Shown here in pieces: positions 15,999-25,898 of a DNA stretch of 55,230 nucleotides (position 1 is its first letter; the number at the start of each line of letters is the position of its first letter). Source of the stretch: Nostoc sp. T09 (GTDB taxonomy: Bacteria > Cyanobacteriota > Cyanobacteriia > Cyanobacteriales > Nostocaceae); the NCBI RefSeq assembly GCF_002154695.1, contig NZ_MTAV01000174.1, positions 1-55,230 of the forward strand, given 5' to 3'. A program made the translations under genes and the position numbers. Under the pieces are notes generated by a model. That model was not told the DNA's origin, ran no database searches, and saw only the letters and a list, made by a program, of their open reading frames with translations.

Positions 15999-18900
15999 CT
16001 AGGGCTTGTGGGTAATAGTCTCGCAAAGAAGGCGATCGCGTTGGTCAACATTAGGGTTGTGTTTGAGGTAATCATCAACCCAGTTGCAACCACGCAGCAG
16101 TAGATCATCAATATCCAAGTTCCACAGAATGATCGTGTTGTCATCACCAGCCGAAGCTAAAGTTTGACCATCAGGACTAAAACTGACACTTAATACTGCC
16201 CCCTGATGCCCAGTGAGGGTTTTAATCAGTTTGCCCTCACGGCTCCAGAGTTTGACTGTACGGTCCCAACTAGCAGCAGCAAGCAATTCACCATTAGGAC
16301 TGAAAGTAACAGCATTCACGCTATCGCTATACCCCTTTAATAAGGTTTTTAACAACGTACCGTCCCGTCGCCATAACTTCACGGTGTTGTCCCAACTAGC
16401 AGAAGCTAACAACTGGTCAGTGGGACTAAAGCTCACACCTAACACCCAACTATCTTGAGGTGAGAAAGTTTTCAGCAAGGTACCATCCCGCCGCCACAGT
16501 TTTATGGTTTTATCATCACTAGCAGAAGCTAAAACCTGACCATCGGGGCTAAAATTAACGCTATTTACCCAACTATTGTGCCCAACCAAAGTTGTGAGCA
16601 AGCGACCATCACGGTTCCAAACTTTCACTGTTTTATCTTTACTGGCTGAGGCAATAAATTGTCCATCTGGGCTGAAAGTCACGCTCATGACGCTATCGCT
16701 ATGCCCAAGGAGGGTTTTCAATAAAGTGCCATCGCGCCGCCACAATTTCACAGTTTTGTCATAACTGGCTGAAGCTAGCATTTCACCTTGGGGATCAAAA
16801 CTCACACTTGGGACTTTATCTAGATGTCCCAGCAGAGTCTTGTAAAGCCGAGTTTTCACATCACTGCTTTTGGTATCTCGCTGCCAGAGTTTCACTGTGC
16901 GATCGCGACTGCCAGAAGCCAATGTTTGACCATCTGGACTCCAAGCTACGCTCAAAACTCTACTTGTATGCCCTTTGAGGATAGGTAGTATTGGAGCATC
17001 TAGACGCCACAATTTGACGCTTTTGTCATAACTTGCTGATGCTAGGAGTCTGTTATCTGGGCTGAAAGCTACACTAGCAACAGCATCACTGTGTCCTTTA
17101 AAAGTGTTCAGTAAGGTGCCCGTGGCGCTCCAGAGATTAATAGTATTATCATTACTTCCGGATGCCAGAAGTTGACTATCAAAACTGAAATTTAGGCTCC
17201 AAATTATATTGTTATGCTGCTGTAAAGTTTTGCTAGGACGAAAATTAAAGCTGTTTTTACTACTATTGCGCTCTCTGCGCCAAAGTTGGATTGTTTTATC
17301 TCTACCGCCAGATGCAAGTAGTTGACCGTTGGGGCTAAAAGCTACAGCAGTTACACCTTGCCGATGTCCCTGCAAGGTGGATACTAATCTCCCATCTCGT
17401 CGCCAGATTTTTACTGTTTTATCTTCACTAGCTGAGGCAATAAATTGTCCATCTGGGCTGAAGGTTACCCAGTTAACCCATCCTTGATGTCCTCTGAGGA
17501 CTTTGACCAAACTACCATCCTTACGCCAGAGTTTGATGGTTGCATCCTTACTCCCGGTAGCCAACAACTCGCCGTCAGGACTGAAACTGACGCTATAAAC
17601 CCAATCTCCATGTCCTTCAAGGGTTGTGTATGGCTGTGGGTTAAATTCACCTGTAATTGCATTTTTGTGCCAGATTTGCACACTTTTATCTAGGCTGGCA
17701 GAAGCTAATGTTTGACCATCAGAGCTAAAACTCACGCTGGTGACAGCATCGCTATGACCTTTGAGAGTTTGTAGCAAAGTCCCGTCAGGACGCCACAGTT
17801 TTACCGTCCTATCCGTACTACCTGAAGCCAATAACTGACCATCAGGACTGAAAGTAACACCCCAGACAATATCACTGTGCCCTTCTAAGCGATTTTGCTC
17901 TTTAATACCATAAACAGCTTGTTGAAGGGCTGTTACCACCCGCATTTTCGTTTCTGCTTGCACTCCATCTGCCTGTTTTAGTCTTTTCCAAGCCCGCAAA
18001 CTTTCTAATAGGGCATCAAACTCTTTATTGGACGCAAACAGAGCCTCGCTTGCGGCAGTAATAGCACTAATTTTAAAGTTAGTTTCGCTACGTTCGGCTC
18101 TCAGAGTTTGGCGAATTGCGGCTCTTCTCTGTAAGTCAGCTTGCCACCATAATACTGCTATTGCTCCGGCCATCATTGCCAGCGCTCCGCCTGCTATGCG
18201 TGCTTCTCGCAGCCGCCGTTGCAAAACCAAATTAAGCTGTTCTTGAGAGAGCTTTTGCGCTACTTCTGCTCTATCTTTTTCAAATCTAACTTTTTCTAAT
18301 TCAGCGACCATGCCATAATTGTTTTTTTGCCGAATCGGTTCAACTAAGTAATCGTGAACAAGCTGGTAGCGATCGCCTAACTCTTCTGGCTCTCGTAACA
18401 CTAGTCCCGACCCTACCAAAATTTCTAAAATAAATTCCCAAGACGAGTCAAAATTAGATATTGCAGCAAAATTATTCCCTAGAGCAACAGCTAAATCAGC
18501 TTTTGTTTTTAGAGGCCTTGTGCCTTTTTCATCAGTTAATTCCAACAATAATTTCCAACTACGCTCTTCGTTTTCCTGCCCACAATCTTTGATAACTTCC
18601 TCAAGCCAGCGTTCAACTAATTTTGCCGAGCTGCCACACAGCTTGTATTGTGCGAGCGTAGTAATATTTTCTGCTTGCAGTTGAGCACCAACTATCTGTA
18701 GCTCAATTGGATGTACTTTATCTAGTTCTCCTGCTAAATCATTTACTAATTGGTTAATTAACTCATCAGTTATTTCATAATGTGAACGTTTAGTCAGGCT
18801 CTGGATAATATTGATTGCATCATCACGGTCAAAATTCCCTAAATAGTAGCGAATATCTTTATCTAAGATGTTTTTATTAATTACACCCAAATCATATAAA

Positions 18901-21026
18901 CCATCACTGTTTTCTTTGCTTAAACGCTCAAATTCTAATAAGTAATGTAAATAATCTTCACGAATTGCTAAAATTATTTTGACATACGGAATGTTTAAAC
19001 ATTCGCTAAAAAACTTATAAAATTGGATTTTCTTTTCAGGAGAGGTACTAATAAAGAAAAATTCTTCAAACTGGTCAAAAATAATAATTACTGTGTGATT
19101 GCGTTCAGAGGCTAAACGGAGTTTTTCAATCAGTATAGTTGGGGTAATTTCCAGATTAGCTGACATTTCTGTCTGTGCCATTACTTGATTAACATTGCGC
19201 CCCAATGCTGTGACCCAATCTGTATAAACAGATAAAACAATTGGTAAAGGAATACGTTCACCAATAACTTTTCCTTTCAAAGCTGGTACTAAACCAGCTT
19301 TGAGAATTGAACTTTTACCTACACCTGATGGTCCATGAATTACCGTAAGTTTGTAGTCGGCACGAGTAATTCGTTCAATCAAACGCTTAACATCTTGTTG
19401 CCGCCCAGAAGCAGCTATTTCCTGAGCCACTTCCTCAGGAATAAACGGTATTTTTTGCGGCTCTAGTACCGGGTTAATCCTGTAGCGTTGTGGCTGCAAT
19501 TGACTGGCTCCAATAAAAGCGCGAAAGCCGTACTGATGTTCTATTTGAATTTTTTCTTGTTTCAGGCTAAAGGCTTCTGTATAGTTATGACGCTCAACAA
19601 AGTAAAGCGATCGCAACTCTTCTAAAATTTCCAAATAAAGCGATGGTTCATACTGTAGTTCACAAACCACTCTTGCCCATTCTAAGTTATTGATGGCTTC
19701 TTCCCACTCACCTAGATGACGTTGTGTACGCGCCAATAATAAAAGATACCAGCTTTCCTGCCGACGAGAAACTTCTGTTGCCAGTTCTGCAATAGAAAGT
19801 GCCGTATTCGCTAGCTCATGAGCTAGTATCCAATTTGACTCAGAAGCTGCCACATCTGCTAGAAAGCCATAATCTTGGGCAACCTGAGCAGGATCACCAT
19901 AAGTTTCGTGCAAACTTAAGGATTTTTGGGCTAATTCTTCTAATTCTTCCCAATTTTGTAAGCGTTGCAGCATTTCGCAAGCAGGTAATATAAATTTGGC
20001 AACTAAGTCTTGTCTTTGCGCCTCCTCTAAAATTTCCAAGCATTTCCTAAACCACAAAAGAGCATCCTGCCAATACTTGCTATCAGCACCTTGGTATAAA
20101 TCTGCCATCCGGCGGTAACACAGTCCCAGATGAAATATAACTACTGCTTGCCGAAGAAGTGGTGGGGATGGCAACATTGGCGGATGAGGGGAATAAACTT
20201 CTAAATTCTCTTCTAAACCCCTAAATCCACTCTCTTCTGAACCCACCTGCTGCCAAAGTTCTAAGCTTCTTTGATAGTGAACTAAAGCATCATTAATTTT
20301 ATCATTGGCGTATTCATCACGCCCTAATACAAATTCTAAACTTGCTTCTAATTCTGGATCTAATTTGACACCATATAGGCGCAGCAAATCACTACGAGCA
20401 GACTCAATTTCACGGCGATTTTGCGACTTTGGAGCTAAATCAAGTGCATCATTAGATAAAAATTTATCAGCACCTGCTTCTAAAACCTTAGCAAATAAAG
20501 ATTCTGTTTCTTGCCGGATCAAAGCAATTAAATACTCTTTTGCTAATTCAAATTTAATTGTAGTTGCAGCCCAGCTTTTAAAATCGGGCGCTAACCTAGA
20601 AAGCATTGATGCCACTTCATCTTGTAGCCAAAAAATCAATGGAAAAGGAAAAGTAGCGGCATAGATATCTCTTGCTTGATTTGCACCAGCCAGAAAATTA
20701 TCGAGAGTGATAATGGACTCTAGCCCAAAAACCATCACAGCTGATGGCAAAGTGTCTTTAACAACCACAGGATGATCTAAAAATAGTTCTGTGATTATTT
20801 GAGTATGTAAAGCATTAGTTGATGGCTGAAGAAATATCTCTCTAATATTTATGTCTTTGGTGAGTAAGCGGAGATTACCCAACATTTGCTCACGTAATTG
20901 CCCATAGTTGCATCGGACTAAAATCAAAGCAAATTGGCCTTTGGAGAGCTTGATTGCTCGAATCATCCTTTGTAAAGCATGCTGATTTTCATTGACGATA
21001 GCTGCTGTGAATTGCCACTTTGTCAT
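15999..21026 (-). CDS. Giant STAND NTPase: pseudo-AAA domain, TPR-like repeats, nSTAND1 ATPase, WD40 propellers
   Basis: A 1675-residue signalling ATPase. In order: (1) residues about 1-200, a domain resembling an AAA/STAND fold without a P-loop (where a Walker A would be it reads FALILVRCNYGQLREQ) but with a Walker-B-like strand (AVMVFGLESI); (2) about 215-510, TPR-like helical repeats; (3) about 545-930, an nSTAND1 ATPase with Walker A GPSGVGKSS near 564 and Walker B VIIIFDQFEEFFF near 644; (4) a hydrophobic helix near 940-958 (GGALAMMAGAIAVLWW); (5) about 1046-1637, fourteen WD40 repeats, enough for two seven-bladed propellers. STAND proteins act as ligand-triggered switches in which repeats sense and the N terminus signals. 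It follows an AAA ATPase gene on the same strand, 366 bp downstream, suggesting an operon. Target and output are unknown. Confidence 0.9.
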   Translation of the reverse strand: MTKWQFTAAIVNENQHALQRMIRAIKLSKGQFALILVRCNYGQLREQMLGNLRLLTKDINIREIFLQPSTNALHTQIITELFLDHPVVVKDTLPSAVMVFGLESIITLDNFLAGANQARDIYAATFPFPLIFWLQDEVASMLSRLAPDFKSWAATTIKFELAKEYLIALIRQETESLFAKVLEAGADKFLSNDALDLAPKSQNRREIESARSDLLRLYGVKLDPELEASLEFVLGRDEYANDKINDALVHYQRSLELWQQVGSEESGFRGLEENLEVYSPHPPMLPSPPLLRQAVVIFHLGLCYRRMADLYQGADSKYWQDALLWFRKCLEILEEAQRQDLVAKFILPACEMLQRLQNWEELEELAQKSLSLHETYGDPAQVAQDYGFLADVAASESNWILAHELANTALSIAELATEVSRRQESWYLLLLARTQRHLGEWEEAINNLEWARVVCELQYEPSLYLEILEELRSLYFVERHNYTEAFSLKQEKIQIEHQYGFRAFIGASQLQPQRYRINPVLEPQKIPFIPEEVAQEIAASGRQQDVKRLIERITRADYKLTVIHGPSGVGKSSILKAGLVPALKGKVIGERIPLPIVLSVYTDWVTALGRNVNQVMAQTEMSANLEITPTILIEKLRLASERNHTVIIIFDQFEEFFFISTSPEKKIQFYKFFSECLNIPYVKIILAIREDYLHYLLEFERLSKENSDGLYDLGVINKNILDKDIRYYLGNFDRDDAINIIQSLTKRSHYEITDELINQLVNDLAGELDKVHPIELQIVGAQLQAENITTLAQYKLCGSSAKLVERWLEEVIKDCGQENEERSWKLLLELTDEKGTRPLKTKADLAVALGNNFAAISNFDSSWEFILEILVGSGLVLREPEELGDRYQLVHDYLVEPIRQKNNYGMVAELEKVRFEKDRAEVAQKLSQEQLNLVLQRRLREARIAGGALAMMAGAIAVLWWQADLQRRAAIRQTLRAERSETNFKISAITAASEALFASNKEFDALLESLRAWKRLKQADGVQAETKMRVVTALQQAVYGIKEQNRLEGHSDIVWGVTFSPDGQLLASGSTDRTVKLWRPDGTLLQTLKGHSDAVTSVSFSSDGQTLASASLDKSVQIWHKNAITGEFNPQPYTTLEGHGDWVYSVSFSPDGELLATGSKDATIKLWRKDGSLVKVLRGHQGWVNWVTFSPDGQFIASASEDKTVKIWRRDGRLVSTLQGHRQGVTAVAFSPNGQLLASGGRDKTIQLWRRERNSSKNSFNFRPSKTLQQHNNIIWSLNFSFDSQLLASGSNDNTINLWSATGTLLNTFKGHSDAVASVAFSPDNRLLASASYDKSVKLWRLDAPILPILKGHTSRVLSVAWSPDGQTLASGSRDRTVKLWQRDTKSSDVKTRLYKTLLGHLDKVPSVSFDPQGEMLASASYDKTVKLWRRDGTLLKTLLGHSDSVMSVTFSPDGQFIASASKDKTVKVWNRDGRLLTTLVGHNSWVNSVNFSPDGQVLASASDDKTIKLWRRDGTLLKTFSPQDSWVLGVSFSPTDQLLASASWDNTVKLWRRDGTLLKTLLKGYSDSVNAVTFSPNGELLAAASWDRTVKLWSREGKLIKTLTGHQGAVLSVSFSPDGQTLASAGDDNTIILWNLDIDDLLLRGCNWVDDYLKHNPNVDQRDRLLCETITHKP

Positions 21027-21193
21027 AAGTAAGAACTGGGCTAGAAAGGAAGAATAAAAAATTACACATCAAGCAGCAACCAGAATACTTGCCAATACTT
21101 GGTTTTGCATTTTGCGAAAAGTTTCCAAGAGAAGCCACTACATTAGTGGCTAGCGGTAGCGAGGCACGAGCGTCCCCTTAAGATTCTGGGGAG

Positions 21194-21382
21194 CTAATGC
21201 GTTGGGTGGGTGGCTCTGCGAAAACCCAAAGGATAGTAAGTGGTGCGGTTATCTCCATCAAAGACGCTAAAAAGTTTGCCTTGCTTGTAGACAACGTAGC
21301 CGCTTCCTGTCATCTGGCATAGGTTACCCGAGTTAGAGCAAGTGGATAACTTTTCTTGAACTAGCAACCTTTTCAAAAACAA
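21194..21382 (-). CDS. Possible small protein between the AAA and STAND genes
   Basis: A 62-codon frame beginning 11 bp after the AAA ATPase stop on the same strand, so translation could be coupled. The middle part (LCQMTGSGYVVYKQGKLFSV, then FDGDNRTTYYPLG) has protein-like composition, whereas both ends look less natural. The stretch just downstream (21120-21190) is filled by a repeat-like GCCACTACATTAGTGGC palindrome. I do not recognise the product; it may be a real third component of the locus or a chance frame. Confidence 0.35.
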   Translation of the reverse strand: MFLKRLLVQEKLSTCSNSGNLCQMTGSGYVVYKQGKLFSVFDGDNRTTYYPLGFRRATHPTH

Positions 21383-21392
21383 TTTTGAATTG

Positions 21393-22724
21393 TTATTTGT
21401 TTTGCTGCCAAGTCAGGACTTTTTCTGTTTCTGCTAATGCTGGACTAATACCAAACCAGCGTCCTTGAGGATCACGGTATTCAAACAAATACATACTTCG
21501 CAGTAAGCTCTGGTAGTCAGACTCGCCTTTCACACTTTGCTGCTGCACTACTTCAAACAGTAATTTCCATTGATATTCATCAATAGCTAGTAGCAGGTCA
21601 TCTCGGTAGTCTTTAATTACGGCTTCTAAGCATTCTCTAGAGAAAGGCGGATCTTGCCGTTGTAAGCAACTATAAAGCAAACCTAATAAATTACGAATAT
21701 GACCGCCACTGACACGGCATATACGACCTAAGGTGTCTGGGTGATCGAATAAATCTGTAATTAATAAAGGTCTTTCATTCCAAGGAATTTCTGGAAAAGC
21801 TCTTGCCAAAACTAGCTGGCGCAATAGCGACATCCCTGGTTCATAGTCTTCACCATCTCTTTGTCGCACCAAAACCATCGGCAATACTTTGGGCGCAATT
21901 CCTCCTCCCAAGCGATTTTTCAAAGTTTCATACTCATTAGAAAAAATTAAGGCTAAGGGAATTGTGTAAACTAAGTGGCATTTAAGTCGGCGTAACTGCT
22001 CACCTCGATCGATAAAAAGATACTCTGGTTGCGTCCGCCCAGATGCTACAGGCCGCATATCAACCCGATCTAAGTTATCTACAATTACTACCAATCCTTT
22101 TTGACCACGTTGCTTGAGCTGTTCAACAGCTTTTTCTAGTATCTCCTCGTTAATTGCTTGCAAAATACTGTTAGTACGTGGCTCCAGATATTGTCTCAAT
22201 TGATTGCGCATCTGAGCACTATCTTTAGTTTTGGCAGTAATTTTGGCAATGCCTAAAGATAATTCCGCTTGTCCTGATAACTCTATAGGGGTTTGCAAAA
22301 AATCCCCTATTTCTTTAAACAAATTGTTAAAGTAACCTGGTTTGAGTTTTACACCGATCCCTTCTAAACTGACACTGACTTGACGAGCTACACTCAGCAA
22401 AATATCACTGATATCGATATCTGCCATATCTAGGTCTTGGCTGGATTCAAAATAAACTACATGGAATCCTGCTACTTCCAGCTCTGCCTTGAGACGTTGC
22501 AACTCTGTGGACTTACCACAACCAATATGACCCGTAAATAATTGGCAGGTTGGCTCATCTGGAGAAATACGGCTGATAGTACGTTGTAATTCTTCAACGA
22601 TCTTGCAACCACGTACATCAGAGAAATCTATATAGTACTGCTTATCCAGTACTTCGCCCATATTTAGTGTGTAGCTTGGGTTACATGCTTTATAAAAACG
22701 TGACAAATTTAGTGTCGTTCTCAT
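21393..22724 (-). CDS. AAA-type P-loop ATPase, partner of the downstream STAND gene
   Basis: A 443-residue ATP-binding protein. Walker A is GHIGCGKST at residues 65-73 and Walker B LVVIVDNLD at 211-219; further features are YFESSQDLDMADIDISDILL (about 91-110), HLVYTIPLALIFSNEY in the sensor-1 position and a helical C-terminal domain (GRICRVSGGHIRNLLGLLYS, about 340-360) like the winged-helix part of archaeal/Orc1-like or STAND ATPases. No transmembrane segment. It lies directly upstream of, and on the same strand as, the giant pseudo-AAA/TPR/STAND/WD40 gene. Its ATPase core is intact while the N-terminal domain of the neighbour lacks a P-loop, so an active/inactive pair is conceivable. Function unknown. 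Confidence 0.85.
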   Translation of the reverse strand: MRTTLNLSRFYKACNPSYTLNMGEVLDKQYYIDFSDVRGCKIVEELQRTISRISPDEPTCQLFTGHIGCGKSTELQRLKAELEVAGFHVVYFESSQDLDMADIDISDILLSVARQVSVSLEGIGVKLKPGYFNNLFKEIGDFLQTPIELSGQAELSLGIAKITAKTKDSAQMRNQLRQYLEPRTNSILQAINEEILEKAVEQLKQRGQKGLVVIVDNLDRVDMRPVASGRTQPEYLFIDRGEQLRRLKCHLVYTIPLALIFSNEYETLKNRLGGGIAPKVLPMVLVRQRDGEDYEPGMSLLRQLVLARAFPEIPWNERPLLITDLFDHPDTLGRICRVSGGHIRNLLGLLYSCLQRQDPPFSRECLEAVIKDYRDDLLLAIDEYQWKLLFEVVQQQSVKGESDYQSLLRSMYLFEYRDPQGRWFGISPALAETEKVLTWQQNK

Positions 22725-23705
22725 GTAGATGCAGATGTAGATTTAGATGCGGTTTTATTTGTATCTTTTGCTATGCAAAATCTCTATGTAATATAGAGGT
22801 GCAGAATTAACTCATTCACAATTAGTTTTTACAGGATACAGCTCTCAAAGCGGGATCGCTGCAAATAGCTGTCAGTAGAATGGTATATATCCAGTTCTTG
22901 CTTATACGTTAAGTGTATCTGTCCTTTTTACAGCTGCTGTGAAGCTTTTGACAATCTATAACCTTTACTTGATGTAGCAAAAAGCCTGATGCTGAGTTTA
23001 TATGTAAAAAAGTTACTATCAAGTCCAGATTTAGAATTTAATCCTAGATGCTATGCTTAACACTTAAGCCGCTTTTTGTCAAAAAAATTAAAATATTTAT
23101 ATTTAAATTAATATTTTGTAATTGTCTGCAAAAAAACTGAGATGTCTAAATGTTGTAAATGACACTTAGTGATGTTTAAATAAATGGCACTGAATTAACG
23201 AGTCAGTTGAACACAAAAATCGTGAAACAAGGCGTGATAAAGTTTTTTAGATAAATTTTTCTTGATTTATTTTTATTCCTATAGCGGTTTATCTTAGGAG
23301 CATTCAGGTTTGATACTTGGAAAAATATTTAATTTTGCTATGATTCAGATCTTGCAAACATAAAATTATCGCTTCCAAGTTATAACCGTATAAGTACTGT
23401 GCCATACCTAAAATAAATACAGGTAGATTAGTATAGATTTTAAGCCATTCAATGTAGCTTTTATGGCTCATAGTAGCTGTCAGCCTACTATAAAATGTTA
23501 CATGCAGGCAGGCTACAATAGACACCGCTAAGTTTCCATTGAAACTTCCTTGCGCCACAATCCTGGTGTACTTGCTGTAAAGTGTTACTAAAAACTGAAA
23601 ATAATATTGAGAAGAGCGGTTAGAAGATGCCGACAGAGGTTTACTGAAATTATTTAACGATCCGAGGGTAACAACAACTTGGACTGGAATCAGAAAGAGG
23701 TGTAA
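22725..23705. other. Long intergenic region before ftsQ
   Basis: About 980 bases holding the divergent promoters of the AAA gene and ftsQ. The stretch 23040-23290 is very AT-rich. An 84-codon minus-strand frame at 23304-23558 has a hydrophobic middle but no ribosome binding site that I can see and no recognisable family; I leave it out as a gene. A clear AAAGAGGTGTAA ribosome binding site sits directly before the ftsQ ATG. Confidence 0.5.
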
Positions 23706-24551
23706 ATGGCTGGACTACTATCACTTTCCCGCACGGATTTAGCCCAACGCCGTAAAAAATTACGGAGACAGCAGCAGATGAAAATTATTCAGGCTCTTTG
23801 GCGTACCTTTGCTATTAGTAGTCTGGCAGGATGTTTGCTGTGGGTGGCAATCCAACCAATGTGGGTACTAAATGCTCCCAAACAAATTGTCATGAAATCA
23901 GGTAACCAATTACTGTCAGATGAGACGATTCAGTCACTGTTGATGTTATCCTATCCCCAATCTTTATGGCGGATTCAACCGTCGATTATCGCTGACTCTT
24001 TAAAGCGACAACCAACGATTGCGCAAGCGAGCGTTACTCGTCGTCTATTTCCTCCTGGATTAATTATTGAAATCAAGGAAAGAGTACCTGTAGCGATGGT
24101 TCAAACTCATAAAAGTGGAAATACTGACAGCACTAGTAAACAAGTATCTGTGGGTTTAGTAGATGCAAGTGGAGTTTGGATGCCTTTAGAAAAATATATA
24201 TCGCTGAATCCTACTGGAAAATTGCCCACTCTCAAAGTAATTGGGTCGCCAGAGCAATACCTACCTCATTGGACTCAACTGTATTTATCAGTGAGCCAAA
24301 GTTACGTAAAAGTCATGGAAATTGATTGCCAAGATCCAACAAATTTAATTTTGAAAACAGAAATAGGCAATGTCCATCTTGGTCCACCGAGTTCTCAATT
24401 ATCGGAACAAATGAAGATCTTGGCTCAAATGCGCCATTTACCCAGCAAGTTAAATTCTAGCCAAATAGATTACATTGATCTTCAAAACCCTGAAAATCCA
24501 TTAGTACAATTGAACCAAAAAAAAATGAAGGTTAATTTTCAAACTCCCTAG
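23706..24551 (+). CDS. ftsQ: Cell division protein FtsQ (DivIB)
   Basis: A 281-residue bitopic divisome protein. After a basic cytoplasmic N terminus (RTDLAQRRKKLRRQQQMK) there is one transmembrane helix at about residues 30-52, then the POTRA domain from about 57 to 127 (NAPKQIVMKSGNQLLSDETI through LFPPGLIIEIKERVPVAMVQ) and a beta domain to the C terminus. These are the standard FtsQ/DivIB parts. FtsQ recruits later divisome proteins to the FtsZ ring; ftsZ follows on the same strand, the order known from cyanobacteria, though here a gap of 1.3 kb intervenes. The start has a good ribosome binding site (AGAGGTG). Confidence 0.92.
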   Translation: MAGLLSLSRTDLAQRRKKLRRQQQMKIIQALWRTFAISSLAGCLLWVAIQPMWVLNAPKQIVMKSGNQLLSDETIQSLLMLSYPQSLWRIQPSIIADSLKRQPTIAQASVTRRLFPPGLIIEIKERVPVAMVQTHKSGNTDSTSKQVSVGLVDASGVWMPLEKYISLNPTGKLPTLKVIGSPEQYLPHWTQLYLSVSQSYVKVMEIDCQDPTNLILKTEIGNVHLGPPSSQLSEQMKILAQMRHLPSKLNSSQIDYIDLQNPENPLVQLNQKKMKVNFQTP

Positions 24552-25243
24552 AAATCTTTACCAGGCTTAATCTATCCAAGGGTCTTAGCAATTTAAGAAG
24601 TTTATGCTAGTAAATATATTTATTATTTTTTCAGTTTTTCAGTACTCATTACTAAAATCGGCGTTAACTTCTGTCTATAGTTAAGGAATTATTTACAAAA
24701 CTTCCTTTAGTAAGTAAAAGAAGCTCAGTTTTTACCCTAACATTTATTGATAGGGTGCAAGCTTTTAGAAAACCTAATCCTGTCTTCTAGTGTAGAAACG
24801 CCTTTTGCGTAAGCAATTTCAACCTAACCCAGATAGTAAAAGAAAAAATCGTGAGTTTCTCTTTAATATCTAACTTATAAAACAAGCATACTGGTGTAGA
24901 GAGTCAAATCTTAGCTTGCTGTAGGATGGACGCTTGGTACTGCTATCAATCGTGTGTCGAGGATAATTCCAAAGACAGGTTGCAAAAGTTCCTTGGCGTA
25001 ACGAGGAATTTCGCCCTATTTCCGGTAAGCATTGCTTCTGGAAAGTTAGCATTGTTCTTTGCTGACTGTAACCCCTCTCTGGGTTGCAGCGACACCAGTA
25101 ACGATTTCTATAGGGTAGAATATTTGTCCAACCAATGTCCGTTAAGGCAAACTAAACAGCTAATCAATTAGGGTTGATGTATAAATTGACAAGCAAATTC
25201 TTCCTGACGCCAAGCCTACACATAGGTAAGTAGAGGGCAAATT
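24552..25243. other. Intergenic region between ftsQ and ftsZ
   Basis: No convincing gene. A CCCTAACATTTATTGATAGGG hairpin-like element lies around 24737-24757 and could attenuate ftsQ transcription. Short frames at 24870-25171 on both strands lack any protein character. This region and the following uncertain ORF together must contain the ftsZ promoters. Confidence 0.5.
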
Positions 25244-25852
25244 TTGTGTAATAAGGTGGGATCATACCCAATAGTGAAACCTATTAACCAAATTTTGAAA
25301 GCAGTAAACAAGACGCGTCGTAACGCGTCTTTACAAATTGTGCAGTCTGAGTGTAATTTTGGGTGTAGAGTTACTTGTACTAGATATGAATGTATATTTA
25401 AGCACTTAAAGCTTTATAGAAAAGCTGAATTTAGCAATACCAATAATTTCTATGTAAAAGATTTTTCTTTGAAAGGAGATTATAAAATATACAAAATTAG
25501 CATTCTAACAGTGGCGAGAAAAGCAAAAAAAATCAATACTGTTAGTTGTAAAATTAGTGACCAATCTAAATCATTAGTAATAACAGAGGAAGAACATTGG
25601 AAATGCCAAATAAAACTTAAGCTAAATCGACAGCCTAATAGTGAAGATATTAATATTTGGTTGAGATTAGACAGAGCATTTTTAAGTAAATATAGGTATA
25701 CTTCTCTAGAACTAGTTGTGCGATCGGCTGCGTTCTTGGCTGATGCTGTAGCGAAATTTCGCACTGACAATCCTGTTAGGGTTGGAAGTAGTGAGAACAA
25801 TAAAGAACACTGTCATTATCTATGGCAGTGTCACACTATAGTTGACTCTTAG
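25244..25852 (+). CDS. Uncertain hypothetical protein upstream of ftsZ
   Basis: A 202-codon frame with GTG start (AGAGGG nine bases upstream) that ends 46 bp before ftsZ. From about residue 60 on the translation looks like a protein (KDFSLKGDYKIYKISILTVA, KCQIKLKLNRQPNSEDINIW, SLELVVRSAAFLADAVAKF). Against it: the first 40 codons contain a palindromic repeat of a kind usually intergenic (AAGACGCG...CGCGTCTT, 25310-25331), the codon use is AT-rich, and the window carries the ftsZ promoter region. It may be a real species-specific gene, perhaps starting further down, or a decayed gene. Confidence 0.35.
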   Translation: MCNKVGSYPIVKPINQILKAVNKTRRNASLQIVQSECNFGCRVTCTRYECIFKHLKLYRKAEFSNTNNFYVKDFSLKGDYKIYKISILTVARKAKKINTVSCKISDQSKSLVITEEEHWKCQIKLKLNRQPNSEDINIWLRLDRAFLSKYRYTSLELVVRSAAFLADAVAKFRTDNPVRVGSSENNKEHCHYLWQCHTIVDS

Positions 25853-25898
25853 GTGAATAACACCTGAAAAAGTCGTTTATCTACCTTTCATAAATCCA

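Noticed and set aside
23304-23558. 84-codon minus-strand frame upstream of ftsQ
   Set aside because: No ribosome binding site or known family, AT-rich intergenic setting; too weak to call a gene.
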